Below the pieces are notes generated by a model. The model was not told the origin of the DNA. It made no database searches and was given only the letters and a program-made list of their open reading frames with translations. 64,000 nt of DNA. Origin: Zobellia amurskyensis (GTDB lineage: Bacteria; Bacteroidota; Bacteroidia; Flavobacteriales; Flavobacteriaceae). A program made the position numbers and the translations under genes. Shown in pieces: positions 55,001 through 63,595 of the stretch. The stretch is from contig NZ_RCNR01000001.1 in NCBI RefSeq assembly GCF_009725985.1, positions 157,512 to 221,511 on the forward strand. Direction: 5' to 3'. The first letter of the stretch is position 1. Each line of letters starts with the position of its first letter.

Positions 55001-55046
55001 GTCTAGTAGCCCGTGCACTGTGTTCTTGGGTTTTTTTCATGATCAT
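52029..55046 (-). CDS. TonB-dependent outer-membrane receptor with STN signalling domain
   Basis: A 1005-residue receptor. Order of domains: a long basic N-terminus with hydrophobic signal segment (about residues 20-42), an STN secretin/TonB-short-N-terminal domain (about 48-108, used for signalling through FecR), a carboxypeptidase-regulatory-like domain (EIAGTVKDASGEPLSGASVVI), the plug (from about 240), and the beta-barrel ending in YYARLAFTF. It imports a ligand, possibly a siderophore or carbohydrate, across the outer membrane. The start could be ATG 55046 or ATG 55040. It sits downstream of fecR. Confidence 0.93.
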   Translation of the reverse strand: MIMKKTQEHSARATRRLKQINLKTMLNLLSVFFIVFQVNANTTSQKKIELDYENAPLKNILNEIKTQTEYRFFYNTKEIDDTRRISFHANGEILEQVLAKLSKKANFDFKINGKQIVLTKKIQTTALPQEKEIAGTVKDASGEPLSGASVVIKGTTTGAQTDFDGNFTITAPDDTAILVVSYIGYETLEVVVAGKTSFNITLNEAAAQLDNVVIVGSRNPNRTSTETATAVDVIPMEDVVSKTGKIEVNQLLQYAAPSFNANKQSGSDGADHIDPASLRGLGPDQTLVLINGKRRHQSSLINVFGTRGRGNTGTDLNAIPASAIKRIEILRDGASAQYGSDAIAGVINIVLKDRTDELSGSISYGAYSTNAKGDFPDGTPNTDGNRLDTERDGNAIGDDQSFDGGSIKFAANYGVKIGEEGYANFTTEYIAKNKVLRPGFDFRRGFGEAAIDGFNFFGNMSIPVSDNTEIYAFGGRNYRDTDAFAFTRNNPTERNVVSIYPNAFTPRITSNIIDNSVAVGVRTEMENGWNVDISNTYGKNLFHYFIKGSLNASLEETSPTDFDAGGHSLSQNVTNLDISKFYEEIMAGMNLAFGAEYKTENFEIFAGEASSYGTFDVDGALITNPATQTIPTDPLTGNQRPGGSQGFPGYSPANEIDRSRSNVSLYGDLELDVTEKFLVSGAARFEYFSDFGSTTNGKLAARLKASENFNIRGSVSSGFRAPSLAQIYYNLKFTNFIGGVASESLLSPNNSPVTASFGIGPLKEEKAFNAALGFTAKAGNFTATVDGYYIKIKDRIVLTGDFPAPQIPNVNSAQFFVNGVDTQTSGLDVILAYKNTLSEDSSFGVTFLANFNDMKIDNVNNGSLDESTFFGERDKGFLLASAPDSKLNLNLDYNKGWFDAALSFTRFSEIELIDYQIFEDFADLGYSSQEALLDGATDRYSAKIVTDLNFGFELSESLKLSVGSNNLFNVYPDQQDDWSDSGGYWDAVQMGFAGSYYYARLAFTF

Positions 55047-55095
55047 TGTGTATTTGATTGTTACTAATTAGTTGTTTTTAAATCTGATTGTTATT

Positions 55096-56259
55096 CTAGC
55101 TTTTACTTTCTATTGTTATCGTATTTTGATTAATGGTATAGTTAAAAGGTGTGCTTAGTGAAATTGTATTCAGTACTTCCTCTATGCTTTCATTTTCAAA
55201 CTCTCCTTTAAAGACCTCGTTGTTTAGATGTTGGGCATTATTTAAAAATTTTACTTGATGGACTCTTTCTAGCTTAACCAGGATCTCGGAGAATTTAAGG
55301 TTGTCTATAATTAGTTTGTTATCCATCCATGAGGTATATAGTTCGGTCTGTACTTTTGCTTTGCTAAAGTTATTTTCAGATTTTTTATAGTTCGCTTGAA
55401 AGCTAGGAGTCAACTGTATTTCGTTATCCGGCGTATCAGCTTCAGAAATGCTCACTTTCCCTTCAACTAGGGTGGTTGCTATGTTTTCTTCGTTTAGGTA
55501 TGAGGATAGGTTGAATTGAGTTCCTAGCACTTTTAGGGTCAGACCTTGCGTTTTGATAAAAAAGGGTTTTTTCTTGTTCTCGGTTACATCAAAATAACCC
55601 TCGCCCTCAAGAAAAACCGTTCTATTAGTTAAAGAGTCGCTGTTAAAACTAGTGGGGAATTTTAGTTTGGAACCGGCATTCAACCAAACGGAAGTACCAT
55701 CGGACAGTCTAATTTTAAAAGTCTGTCCATAGGGTATATAGATTTCATTATATACGACAGATTCAGATTTTTGAGCACTGAAATTTAACTCGTTAATGTT
55801 CTTGTCCGCTATAATATTTCCTTGTGCATCGGTCAAAGTTTCATTGCCATCCTTTGTGAGAGTCTGTATGCTCCCGTCAGCCAAGGTGATAGTTATATTT
55901 TCTGGTGATTGTTGGGTGGTTACGGTTTGGTATGGGGCAGGCTCTGTTTTATTTGATACCAATGACGAACCTTTAAATTGTATTCCTAAAAGTACCAATC
56001 CAATAAAAACGAAGGCATAAGCCATTACGGAAACCATGCGTTTTCTTTTGCGTCTTTGAGTAGAGATTTTGGTATTGAATTTTGTAAATCCCCTGTTGAA
56101 ATCAAAAGATAATTTATTGGAGTCTTGTGATTCTCGAATGCGCTTTTTAAACGCCATCATATTGGCATCACTATGGGAAACCCAGGTCTTTAGGTGCTCG
56201 CGCTCCTTGGAGGTAATACTCCTGTCAAGCCATTTAGATATGAGTTCTTGGTAATTCAT
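55096..56259 (-). CDS. FecR family anti-sigma/signal-transduction protein
   Basis: A 387-residue protein with an N-terminal cytoplasmic domain (MNYQELISKWLDRSITSKEREHLKTW), one membrane helix (about residues 78-95), and the FecR domain (YNEIYIPYGQTFKIRLSDGTSVWLNAGSKLKFPTSF) plus a C-terminal DUF4974-type domain. FecR passes a signal from the TonB receptor to the ECF sigma factor. It lies 50 bp upstream of the receptor gene and divergent from the sigma factor gene. Confidence 0.93.
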   Translation of the reverse strand: MNYQELISKWLDRSITSKEREHLKTWVSHSDANMMAFKKRIRESQDSNKLSFDFNRGFTKFNTKISTQRRKRKRMVSVMAYAFVFIGLVLLGIQFKGSSLVSNKTEPAPYQTVTTQQSPENITITLADGSIQTLTKDGNETLTDAQGNIIADKNINELNFSAQKSESVVYNEIYIPYGQTFKIRLSDGTSVWLNAGSKLKFPTSFNSDSLTNRTVFLEGEGYFDVTENKKKPFFIKTQGLTLKVLGTQFNLSSYLNEENIATTLVEGKVSISEADTPDNEIQLTPSFQANYKKSENNFSKAKVQTELYTSWMDNKLIIDNLKFSEILVKLERVHQVKFLNNAQHLNNEVFKGEFENESIEEVLNTISLSTPFNYTINQNTITIESKS

Positions 56260-56354
56260 AAATATTCACACCATTTAAATTAATGATGCACAATTGTCAA
56301 AAAACCCCTACGTGTGAGTGATTTTTATTTAAATTTGAAAGTATACTATACGGA

Positions 56355-56906
56355 ATGGACGAACAAAAACTGGTCAGAAAAATGCAGAGCGGCAATGCCG
56401 AAGCATACCGGTATTTGTTTTCCGAATATTATGATTGGTTGTGTAATTACATCTTTAAAATGTGTAACAACCGATATTTAGCCGAGGATATTGTTCAAGA
56501 TACGTTGGTGCATTTGTGGGAGAAACGTGCCCAGTTGCAGATTAGGGGTTCGGTTAAGAATTATTTGTTCAAATGCTGTTACCACCAATTTTTGCAGCAC
56601 GTTCGGACCAAAAAAATAAACTTCGATACCTTAGATAAGATTAAATGGGAAGTCATTGCTGATACTGCTTATGAGCGGGATAGGGTAGACATAAAACTTG
56701 AAAACCTAAATGTTCTCATTTCGCAATTACCACCACGTTGTAAAGAAGTGTTTGTACAAAACAAGTTGGAAAAGAAAAAATACAAGCAGATAGCTCTAGA
56801 TATGGGCATTTCTATTAAAACAGTAGAAAACCAAATGTCTAAAGCATTGCATTTTTTAAGACAGCATGCCACTGTTTTCTTACTGTTAAGTCTAGCTTTT
56901 GTTTAA
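56355..56906 (+). CDS. ECF sigma factor, FecI-like (sigma-70 family)
   Basis: A 183-residue sigma factor. Region 2 starts AYRYLFSEYYDWLCNYIFKMC and includes AEDIVQDTLVHLWEK; region 4 is LPPRCKEVFVQNKLEKKKYKQIALDMGISIKTVENQMSKAL. It is divergent from the fecR gene, so sigma, anti-sigma and receptor form one signalling unit. Its last 15 bp overlap the convergent FAH-family gene. The C-terminal end shows a hydrophobic tail of about 10 residues. Confidence 0.93.
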   Translation: MDEQKLVRKMQSGNAEAYRYLFSEYYDWLCNYIFKMCNNRYLAEDIVQDTLVHLWEKRAQLQIRGSVKNYLFKCCYHQFLQHVRTKKINFDTLDKIKWEVIADTAYERDRVDIKLENLNVLISQLPPRCKEVFVQNKLEKKKYKQIALDMGISIKTVENQMSKALHFLRQHATVFLLLSLAFV

Positions 56907-58091
56907 ATTTCTTTCTACAATGTAGTTTGAGAAAGCTCCAATACCGAATTTCCACTTTGGTATTTTATCGCAGGTATTTACCCAATTGATAAGTGTGCCT
57001 AAATGGGATGATGAAATATTTACTTTGTCGCCTTTCTTATGGGTGAAACCTAATCCTTTTTTACTACGGTCTTCCGTAGGTGCGAACATAGTACCTAAGA
57101 ATAGGACTAATCCATCAGGATATTGGTGGTTTTTACCTATTACTTGCGAAACTAGACTTTCTGGACTACGGCTAATTTCTTTCATTTTGTTGCTTCCAGA
57201 AGTAGTGAAATCATCTTTCCCCTCCATGGCAAATTCCACGTCACAATTTTTTACGTCTTCTAGGGTAAAAGTGTCATCAAATAACCGGAACATAGGGCCA
57301 ATGGCACAAGAACCATTTTGGTCTTTTGCTTCTCCGAGTAGCAGAGCGCTGCGACCTTCATAATCACGAAGGTTAACGTCATTGCCCAATGTGGCACCCA
57401 CTATTTTTCCTGAAGAAGATACCGCAAGTACAATTTCCGGTTCGGGATTATTCCATTTGGAACTTTTTAAAACACCTATTTCAGCACCAAATCCAACGGC
57501 AGATAAAGGTTGGGCTTTTGTGAAAACTTCGGCATCTTTTCCAATACCCACTTCTAGATATTGAGACCATAGTCCCTTTTTTTGTAATTCTTCTTTTAGC
57601 TTTTCCGTCTCTGGAGAGCCTGCTACTACCTTGCTTAAATCGTCACCTAATGAAGCATATATAGTTTGCCGTATATCATTTGCTGCGTGGGCATCTCCTT
57701 TGGCTCTTTCTTCTATGACCCTTTCCAATAAACTTTTTATGAAAGTTACGCCACAGGCCTTTATTGCTTGAATGTCATTGGGGGCAATGAAGTAGGGGAT
57801 TTTTGGATTCTTATTGAAATACAAAGAGTTTTGCAGGATGTCTATTAAGTTGCCAAGTTTTGGCAAATCTTTTAATTCTTTTATACGGGCAACGGGATCC
57901 TTGCTATTGATTAATTCACTGGTAGAGTTATAATGTGCAGAAAGATCGTAGACCTTTCCTTTACTGGCTAAAACCACATGAGGTCCGGCAACTCCATTAT
58001 ATGCTTTTTTTTCAGGTACGGCACACCTACCTATCCAAGTGCCTGTTTCCGCCAAGTGCGGAATAAGGTTGTTCAAATCAATATATTTCAT
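56892..58091 (-). CDS. Fumarylacetoacetate hydrolase family protein
   Basis: A 399-residue enzyme of the FAH fold. The metal-binding region appears as GAEIGVLKSSKWNNPEPEIVLAV followed by GATLGNDVNLRDYEG, and the end includes YPDGLVLFLGTMFAP. FAH-family members cleave or dehydrate sugar-derived or aromatic 2-keto acids; the two-domain length fits enzymes acting on sugar acids such as 3-deoxy-arabonate derivatives more than tyrosine breakdown. The ATG at 58091 (MKYIDLNNLI) is preferred to a TTG at 58115. It is convergent with the sigma gene. Confidence 0.85.
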   Translation of the reverse strand: MKYIDLNNLIPHLAETGTWIGRCAVPEKKAYNGVAGPHVVLASKGKVYDLSAHYNSTSELINSKDPVARIKELKDLPKLGNLIDILQNSLYFNKNPKIPYFIAPNDIQAIKACGVTFIKSLLERVIEERAKGDAHAANDIRQTIYASLGDDLSKVVAGSPETEKLKEELQKKGLWSQYLEVGIGKDAEVFTKAQPLSAVGFGAEIGVLKSSKWNNPEPEIVLAVSSSGKIVGATLGNDVNLRDYEGRSALLLGEAKDQNGSCAIGPMFRLFDDTFTLEDVKNCDVEFAMEGKDDFTTSGSNKMKEISRSPESLVSQVIGKNHQYPDGLVLFLGTMFAPTEDRSKKGLGFTHKKGDKVNISSSHLGTLINWVNTCDKIPKWKFGIGAFSNYIVERNLNKS

Positions 58092-58329
58092 TTTGTAGTA
58101 TTGGTGGTCATTCAAAATACGTAAATTAAGCTAATTTGGATGTTTATAAATTCACATAAAAACTAGGAGTTGTGTTAAGGTATTACTTGTTGTATTGTAG
58201 AAAGTTTAAAAGTATCATATATTTAGAGGGTTAAACATATGCTTTTGGCAATTTTAGAGCGTAAAGTGAAACGTATTTGTAAAGCAAAATGATTTTAGAC
58301 CCTAACCAAATAGACAAATAACAAGATAC

Positions 58330-59181
58330 ATGAAAGCGAACAGAAGGAATTTTTTAAAACGTACATCGGTAGGTGTATTGGGTATTGGAGCATTATCCAT
58401 TCCGGGGGTAATACACGCTGGTGCCAAAGAGGCAACTATTAATAATTTAAAGTCAGATTTAAAGCTAGGGGTTGCTTCATATACCCTTAGGGAATTCACC
58501 AGAGAGAAGGCTTTGGACATGACGTTACGGTGCGGTTTAAATCGTATTACCTTTAAGAGCATGCATCTTCCTTTAGATTCGGGTGCGCACACAATCAAAA
58601 GTGCGGTTGCGGAATGTAAAGAGAAAGGAGTTGACTTTTATGGTGCGGGCGTTATCTATATGAAGACTAAGGAGGAAGTGGACCAAGCTTTTGACTATGC
58701 TAAATTGGCGGAATTGGACATGATTGTAGGTGTGCCAAGTCACGACCTGTTAGATTATGTGGAAGAGAAGGTGAAGACATTGGACATTAAGCTTGCTATT
58801 CATAACCACGGCCCAGGAGATAAAGTATATCCAAGTGCAGAAAGTGCTTATGTGAAGATTAAGGATAGGGATAAGCGCATGGGGCTTTGTGTGGATATAG
58901 GACATACCCAGCGTATAAAAAGAGACCCTTCCCAAGATGTTACTGAATTTTTTGATAGGGTATTTGACATTCATCTAAAAGACGTTACAGCCTCCGAGCA
59001 TGATGGACAAACTTGTATTATTGGCCGTGGGGTTATAGATTTTCCAGCTTTTCTAAAAACCGTTTCTAAGTTAGGTTATAAGGGAACCTTGGCTTTGGAA
59101 TATGAGGCTGAAGGAGATGATCCGCTACCGGGAATGATGGAATCAATAGGCTATGTTAAAGGTATAATAGCAACTTTATAA
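58330..59181 (+). CDS. Tat-exported sugar phosphate isomerase/epimerase-like protein
   Basis: A 283-residue TIM-barrel protein. The N-terminus carries a twin-arginine signal (NRRNFLKR followed by a hydrophobic stretch ending near GVIHAGA). The barrel shows LGVASYTLREFTREKALDMT, AIHNHGPGD, GLCVDIGHTQRI and FDIHLKDV, matching the xylose-isomerase-like family. Tat export implies a folded metal-bearing enzyme acting outside the cytoplasm. The substrate is unknown. It starts a single-gene unit ended by a strong terminator. Confidence 0.85.
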   Translation: MKANRRNFLKRTSVGVLGIGALSIPGVIHAGAKEATINNLKSDLKLGVASYTLREFTREKALDMTLRCGLNRITFKSMHLPLDSGAHTIKSAVAECKEKGVDFYGAGVIYMKTKEEVDQAFDYAKLAELDMIVGVPSHDLLDYVEEKVKTLDIKLAIHNHGPGDKVYPSAESAYVKIKDRDKRMGLCVDIGHTQRIKRDPSQDVTEFFDRVFDIHLKDVTASEHDGQTCIIGRGVIDFPAFLKTVSKLGYKGTLALEYEAEGDDPLPGMMESIGYVKGIIATL

Positions 59182-59187
59182 AAAATT

Positions 59188-59214
59188 AAAAGGCCCTCAT
59201 ATAGGGCCTTTTTT
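59188..59214 (+). terminator. Rho-independent terminator after the Tat-exported isomerase gene
   Basis: AAAAGGCCCT (59188-59197) pairs with AGGGCCTTTT (59203-59212) around loop CATAT, followed by T residues to 59214. Confidence 0.88.
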
Positions 59215-59245
59215 ATGCTTGGTCAATTAATTTTCTTAAAAGGAG

Positions 59246-59374
59246 CTATAGGATTCCTATTATATCTAATACTAAGGCTACTGGTATGGCCAGTAGAATA
59301 AATACCAGACAGGCAATCATAATTCGAAGAAATCCATTAAGTAATTTTACTCCGTTGCTTAGCTCTTGTTCCAT
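59246..59374 (-). CDS. Small single-span membrane protein (42 aa)
   Basis: An ATG at 59374 opens a 42-codon frame ending in TAG at 59246. The product starts MEQELSNGVKLLNGFLRI and then has one hydrophobic segment (about residues 18-41, MIACLVFILLAIPVALVLDIIGIL). The clean topology and lack of rare residues support a real small protein. I recognise no family. It lies between the isomerase terminator and kdtA. Confidence 0.5.
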   Translation of the reverse strand: MEQELSNGVKLLNGFLRIMIACLVFILLAIPVALVLDIIGIL

Positions 59375-59554
59375 TTGATTAGGTTTTCTTAAATTTAAGA
59401 AATTATTAAATACAAAGGCGAATTATTGCGAATAAATTGACTTAATGGTCTTATGTTTAGTGTGTTCGTCAGTTGAACTGTTCAAAAAAACGATGAAGTG
59501 TAATTTGCATTCAGTAGAAAAATACTGATTTTAGAAAACAAGCCTTTGTTAAGA

Positions 59555-60794
59555 TTATTGGATGAGCTCTTTAATGTGGTTCATTATTTCTTGGCTAGCA
59601 CCTTTGTTTTTGGAAATATACGTAGCATTGATTTCACCAGTCTTTTTTCTATAGTCTGGACTATCTAGAAATTTCTTTAAAAGCTCACCAAAAGTCCATT
59701 GATCTTTTATTGGAGAGATACCTTTTTGTTTCACTAAATCCTCCGCTTCTTTAAAACCGTCATAATTCGGTCCAATTATCACCGGAATGCCAAAAACGGC
59801 AGGTTCTAATGTATTGTGCAGTCCTGTGGAAAACCCACCGCCAACGTACGCTATATCTGCGTAGCTATAAATTTTTGTCAAAAGACCAATAGTGTCAATT
59901 ATCAGAACATCATAATCGCGCAGATTATTACTGTCAATTTTTGAGTATAATGTAGTCTTTTTGGTAAATGCCCCAGCAAGGCCTAAAATTTTATCCTTCT
60001 TAATGGTATGCGGAGCCAATACATATTTTAAATTTTTAGGGGCGTGGTTAATGTGGTCTATTAATATGGCTTCATCTTCGGGCCAAGTGCTTCCGGCAAC
60101 AAAACAAATTTTGTCGTTTTTAAAGGCTTCCATGAAATCCAAGGTGTTATCTCGGTCTAAGATTTCAGAAACACGGTCTAGGCGAGTATCTCCGCTTACA
60201 TGTGCGTTTTTTATCCCAATGGATTCCAATAGCTTTTTTGAATTCTCATCTTGAACAAAATAGTTCGAGAATTTACGCAGCGTACTTCTCATGAATCCGC
60301 CGTAGGCTTTAAAATATATTTGATTTTTATTGAACAAGGCCGAAATTAGAACAGCTGGAACTTTGTTCTTTTCCAACGCTTTCATGTAATTGGGCCAAAT
60401 CTCATACTTTACAAAAACAGCTATATCCGGATGCACTGTTTTTATAAAATGAGCAGCATTTTTTTTTGGTGTCCATGGGTAAATAAGCCACAACATCTGC
60501 TGCAGAAGTATTTTTCTTTACTTCATACCCGGAAGGAGAAAAGAAAGTAAGTACAACTTTATGGGTAGGATATTCTTTCTTAAGTTTTTCAATAATAGGA
60601 AGCCCTTGCTCAAATTCACCTAAAGATGCCGCATGAACCCAAAGCGTTTTGTCATCTTTGGAAATTGCGTTATCAAGTAGGTAAAAGGAATGCTTTCGGC
60701 CATTAACGAACAGCTTTAGTTTGGAATTAAAAAGAGCCAGAATTTTCAAGAAGAACCAAGAAATCTGAACAATCACATTATAGATGCTATGCAC
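59555..60794 (-). pseudogene. kdtA: 3-deoxy-D-manno-octulosonic acid transferase (KdtA/WaaA), split by a frameshift
   Basis: The N-terminal part (60794 downward, 130 codons in that frame) has an N-terminal membrane anchor, LWVHAASLGEFEQGLP and KVVLTFFSPSGYEV. It changes frame at a nine-base homopolymer (60459-60467). The C-terminal part, in another frame, continues as NAAHFIKTVHPDIAVFVKYEIWPNY and YVGGGFSTGLHNTLEPAVFGIPVI. Removing one base of the run restores a 412-codon protein, the usual length for KDO transferases of lipid A core synthesis. It may be a sequencing error, a true frameshift, or transcriptional slippage; as written it is broken. Confidence 0.85.
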
Positions 60795-60853
60795 TGATTC
60801 ATATTTTGGGCTAAATTACACTTCTTTACATAAAATTGTACTGCATGGTTTCG

Positions 60854-60861
60854 TATTTTTG
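60854..60861 (+). promoter_or_regulatory. -7 box of the DegT aminotransferase gene
   Basis: TATTTTTG matches TAnnTTTG and lies 18 bp before the ATG at 60880. The divergent kdtA start is at 60794. Confidence 0.45.
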
Positions 60862-60879
60862 TTTCGATTTATATAATTC

Positions 60880-62040
60880 ATGACGATGAAAAAAATTCAA
60901 ATGGTCGACTTAGGAGGCCAGTACGAAGGAATTAAGGAACAAGTCAATTCGGCCATAGCTACTATTATGGAAACTTCGGCTTTCATAAATGGACCTGAAG
61001 TGAAATCATTTCAAACGGAATTGGAGGCATATTTGGGGGTAAAACACGTAATACCTTGTGCCAATGGTACAGATGCCTTGCAAATTGCGATGATGGGTTT
61101 GGGACTTCAGCCAGGTGATGAGGTTATCACGGCAGATTTTACATTTGCAGCAACGGTAGAGGTTATTGCACTCTTGCAATTAACACCGGTTCTAGTGGAT
61201 GTAGAGCCAGATTCTTTTAATATAGATATTGAAGCTGTTGAAAAGGCTATCACTCCAAAAACAAAGGCAATCGTTCCTGTTCATTTATTCGGGCAATGTG
61301 CCAATATGGATGCTATTATGCAACTGGCAGAGCAACATAATCTTTATGTAATAGAAGATAACGCTCAGGCTATTGGGGCAGATTATGTTTTTGATGACGG
61401 TAGTAAACAAAAAGCAGGAACAATAGGCCATGTAGGTGCAACGTCTTTTTTTCCTTCAAAAAATTTGGGCGCTTATGGTGATGGAGGTGCAATTTTCACC
61501 AATGATGATGAATTGGCACACACTTTAAGAGGTGTAGTAAATCACGGTATGTATGAGAGGTACCATCATGACGTGGTGGGTGTAAACTCTAGATTAGATT
61601 CAATTCAGGCAGCGGTTCTGCGTGCAAAGTTGCCAAAACTAGATGAGTATTGTAACCGTAGGAGGCAAGCAGCCAAGAGTTATACAAATGCTCTTAAAGG
61701 GCAACCTAATATTATAACCCCTAAAACGGTTAAATGTGAAAAAGAAGTTTGTGATACATGTAGTTGCCATGTGTTCCATCAATATACTTTGAGAATCACT
61801 AATGGAAAACGAGATGCATTGGTTAAACATTTAAGCGAGAATGATATTCCTTGTGGAGTGTATTACCCTATTCCATTGCATAAGCAAAAAGCATATGTAG
61901 ATGATAGGTATAACGAAGCCGATTTTCCGGTAACCAACCAGTTGGTAAAAGAAGTTATTTCTTTACCAATGCACACGGAGTTGGATGATGAACAGATAGA
62001 ATTTATTACAAAAACAGTTTTGGCGTTTGTAAATGGGTAA
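60880..62040 (+). CDS. DegT/DnrJ/EryC1/StrS family sugar aminotransferase
   Basis: A 386-residue PLP-dependent aminotransferase. PLP-binding signatures are ACANGTDALQIAMMGLGLQPGDEVI, the Asp in YVIEDNAQAIGADY, and the catalytic Lys in SFFPSKNLGAYGDGGAIFTNDD. These enzymes transaminate nucleotide-linked keto sugars for cell-surface glycans. With galE downstream and kdtA upstream, a role in LPS or capsule sugar synthesis is likely. The start could be ATG 60880 or the ATG two codons on. Confidence 0.92.
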   Translation: MTMKKIQMVDLGGQYEGIKEQVNSAIATIMETSAFINGPEVKSFQTELEAYLGVKHVIPCANGTDALQIAMMGLGLQPGDEVITADFTFAATVEVIALLQLTPVLVDVEPDSFNIDIEAVEKAITPKTKAIVPVHLFGQCANMDAIMQLAEQHNLYVIEDNAQAIGADYVFDDGSKQKAGTIGHVGATSFFPSKNLGAYGDGGAIFTNDDELAHTLRGVVNHGMYERYHHDVVGVNSRLDSIQAAVLRAKLPKLDEYCNRRRQAAKSYTNALKGQPNIITPKTVKCEKEVCDTCSCHVFHQYTLRITNGKRDALVKHLSENDIPCGVYYPIPLHKQKAYVDDRYNEADFPVTNQLVKEVISLPMHTELDDEQIEFITKTVLAFVNG

Positions 62041-62099
62041 CGGCTGTTTTTTTTAGTCTTGACTTTTGCAACAAAACCTATACTTGACAATAAAAAAAG

Positions 62100-62123
62100 A
62101 AACCTACTCGTTGATTGGGTTTT
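62100..62123 (+). terminator. Weak Rho-independent terminator between the aminotransferase and galE
   Basis: AAACCTA (62100-62106) pairs with TGGGTTT (62116-62122) with one G-T pair, followed by T residues. The stem is short, so readthrough is likely. Confidence 0.4.
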
Positions 62124-62137
62124 GAAAAAAATAGAAT

Positions 62138-63154
62138 ATGAAAATATTAGTGACTGGCGGACTCGGGTTTATTGGGTCTCATACCGTGGTAGAGCTTCAA
62201 AATGAAGGTTTTGAGGTGATTATAATTGATGATTGTTCTAATTCATCTGAAAAGGTATTGGAAGGTATTTTTTCAATTTCCGGTAAGATGCCGCTTTTCG
62301 AAAAGATTGATTTAAAGGAAAAATCAAAAGTTGAAGACTTTTTTAGAAGACATCAAGATGTAGAAGGGGTTATCCATTTTGCAGCGTCTAAAGCGGTTGG
62401 CGAGAGTGTTGAAAAGCCACTTTTGTATTACGAGAACAACATTGGTACACTAGTATATTTATTGAAAGAACTTTCTAAGAAAGATAATTCCAATTTTATA
62501 TTCAGTTCTTCTTGTACGGTTTACGGCCAGGCAGATGAAATGCCAATAAGTGAGAAGGCTCCAGTGAAACCTGCGGAATCACCGTATGGTAATACGAAAC
62601 AAATGGGCGAAGAGATTATTCGTGATACTTGTGCGGTAAATTCAAGCTTAAATGCAATTGCATTGCGTTATTTTAACCCTATGGGTGCGCATCCTAGTGG
62701 TAATATAGGAGAGTTGCCAATAGGTGTGCCGCAGAACTTAGTGCCTTTTATCACCCAGACAGGTGTTGGGTTAAGACAGGAATTATCGGTTTTTGGGGAT
62801 GATTACCCTACCGAGGACGGTACTTGTATTCGAGATTATATCTATGTAGTAGATTTGGCAAAGGCGCATGTTCAAGCTTTGCAACGCCTTTTGGGAGGGA
62901 AAAATGAAGATAACTACGAGGTGTTTAATCTGGGGACGGGAAAAGGGAGCTCGGTACTTGAGGTGATTCATAGTTTTGAAAAGGTCTCAGGTAAAAAGTT
63001 GAACTATAAAATTGTGGACAGAAGAGCAGGTGATATTGTTTCTGCTTATGCCGATACTAAAAAAGCAAATGAAGTTTTGGGTTGGAAATCTCAGTACACT
63101 TTAGATGAGGCTATGAAATCTGCTTGGGAGTGGGAACAAAAAATTAGAGCGTAG
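62138..63154 (+). CDS. galE: UDP-glucose 4-epimerase
   Basis: A 338-residue short-chain dehydrogenase-type enzyme. The NAD-binding motif GGLGFIGSHTVVEL is at the N-terminus, the active-site region is SSSCTVYGQADEMP followed by the catalytic SPYGNTK (YxxxK), and ALRYFNPMGAHPSG is typical of GalE. It converts UDP-glucose and UDP-galactose. Located 97 bp after the aminotransferase gene. Confidence 0.95.
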   Translation: MKILVTGGLGFIGSHTVVELQNEGFEVIIIDDCSNSSEKVLEGIFSISGKMPLFEKIDLKEKSKVEDFFRRHQDVEGVIHFAASKAVGESVEKPLLYYENNIGTLVYLLKELSKKDNSNFIFSSSCTVYGQADEMPISEKAPVKPAESPYGNTKQMGEEIIRDTCAVNSSLNAIALRYFNPMGAHPSGNIGELPIGVPQNLVPFITQTGVGLRQELSVFGDDYPTEDGTCIRDYIYVVDLAKAHVQALQRLLGGKNEDNYEVFNLGTGKGSSVLEVIHSFEKVSGKKLNYKIVDRRAGDIVSAYADTKKANEVLGWKSQYTLDEAMKSAWEWEQKIRA

Positions 63155-63241
63155 TTCCGGTTAGGCTTCAGTGGTTTGTAATCAAGTGATAAATTTTTTG
63201 TTATGCAAAACCAATCTTTGTATCAAAAACGTAGATAATCA

Positions 63242-63595
63242 ATGGTTTTGAATTTTTCAGATAGTACAGAGTTGTTTGCGAACGCACAAAAAAATGAGCT
63301 TTATCCAAAATTAGTGGCTCAGTTGATAAAGGATTTTGGTCTTGCTAATATTTACATAGACCTTAATTTAGAAATTCTTCCAGAACAACTAAAAAGTGTT
63401 TTGATGGAGAAAATTTATCACTTGATTATGGAGCGCTTTTCCGAGTATCTCAATTTGCTCTATATTATAGATGTGCCGGAGAAAGCATTTAAAGAAATTA
63501 CAGTAACAGATGTTGTAGAGGTAGCCGACCAAGTTACCTTTCTCGTGTTAAAAAGAGAATTGCAAAAAGTTTGGTTGAAGGCCAAATACTCTTAA
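63242..63595 (+). CDS. Conserved hypothetical protein (117 aa)
   Basis: A soluble, mostly helical protein, with KLVAQLIKDFGLANIYIDL and LIMERFSEYLNLLYIIDVPE. No signal peptide, membrane segment or catalytic motif is visible and I do not recognise the family. Its last 4 bp overlap the convergent gene that runs to the right edge. Confidence 0.65.
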   Translation: MVLNFSDSTELFANAQKNELYPKLVAQLIKDFGLANIYIDLNLEILPEQLKSVLMEKIYHLIMERFSEYLNLLYIIDVPEKAFKEITVTDVVEVADQVTFLVLKRELQKVWLKAKYS

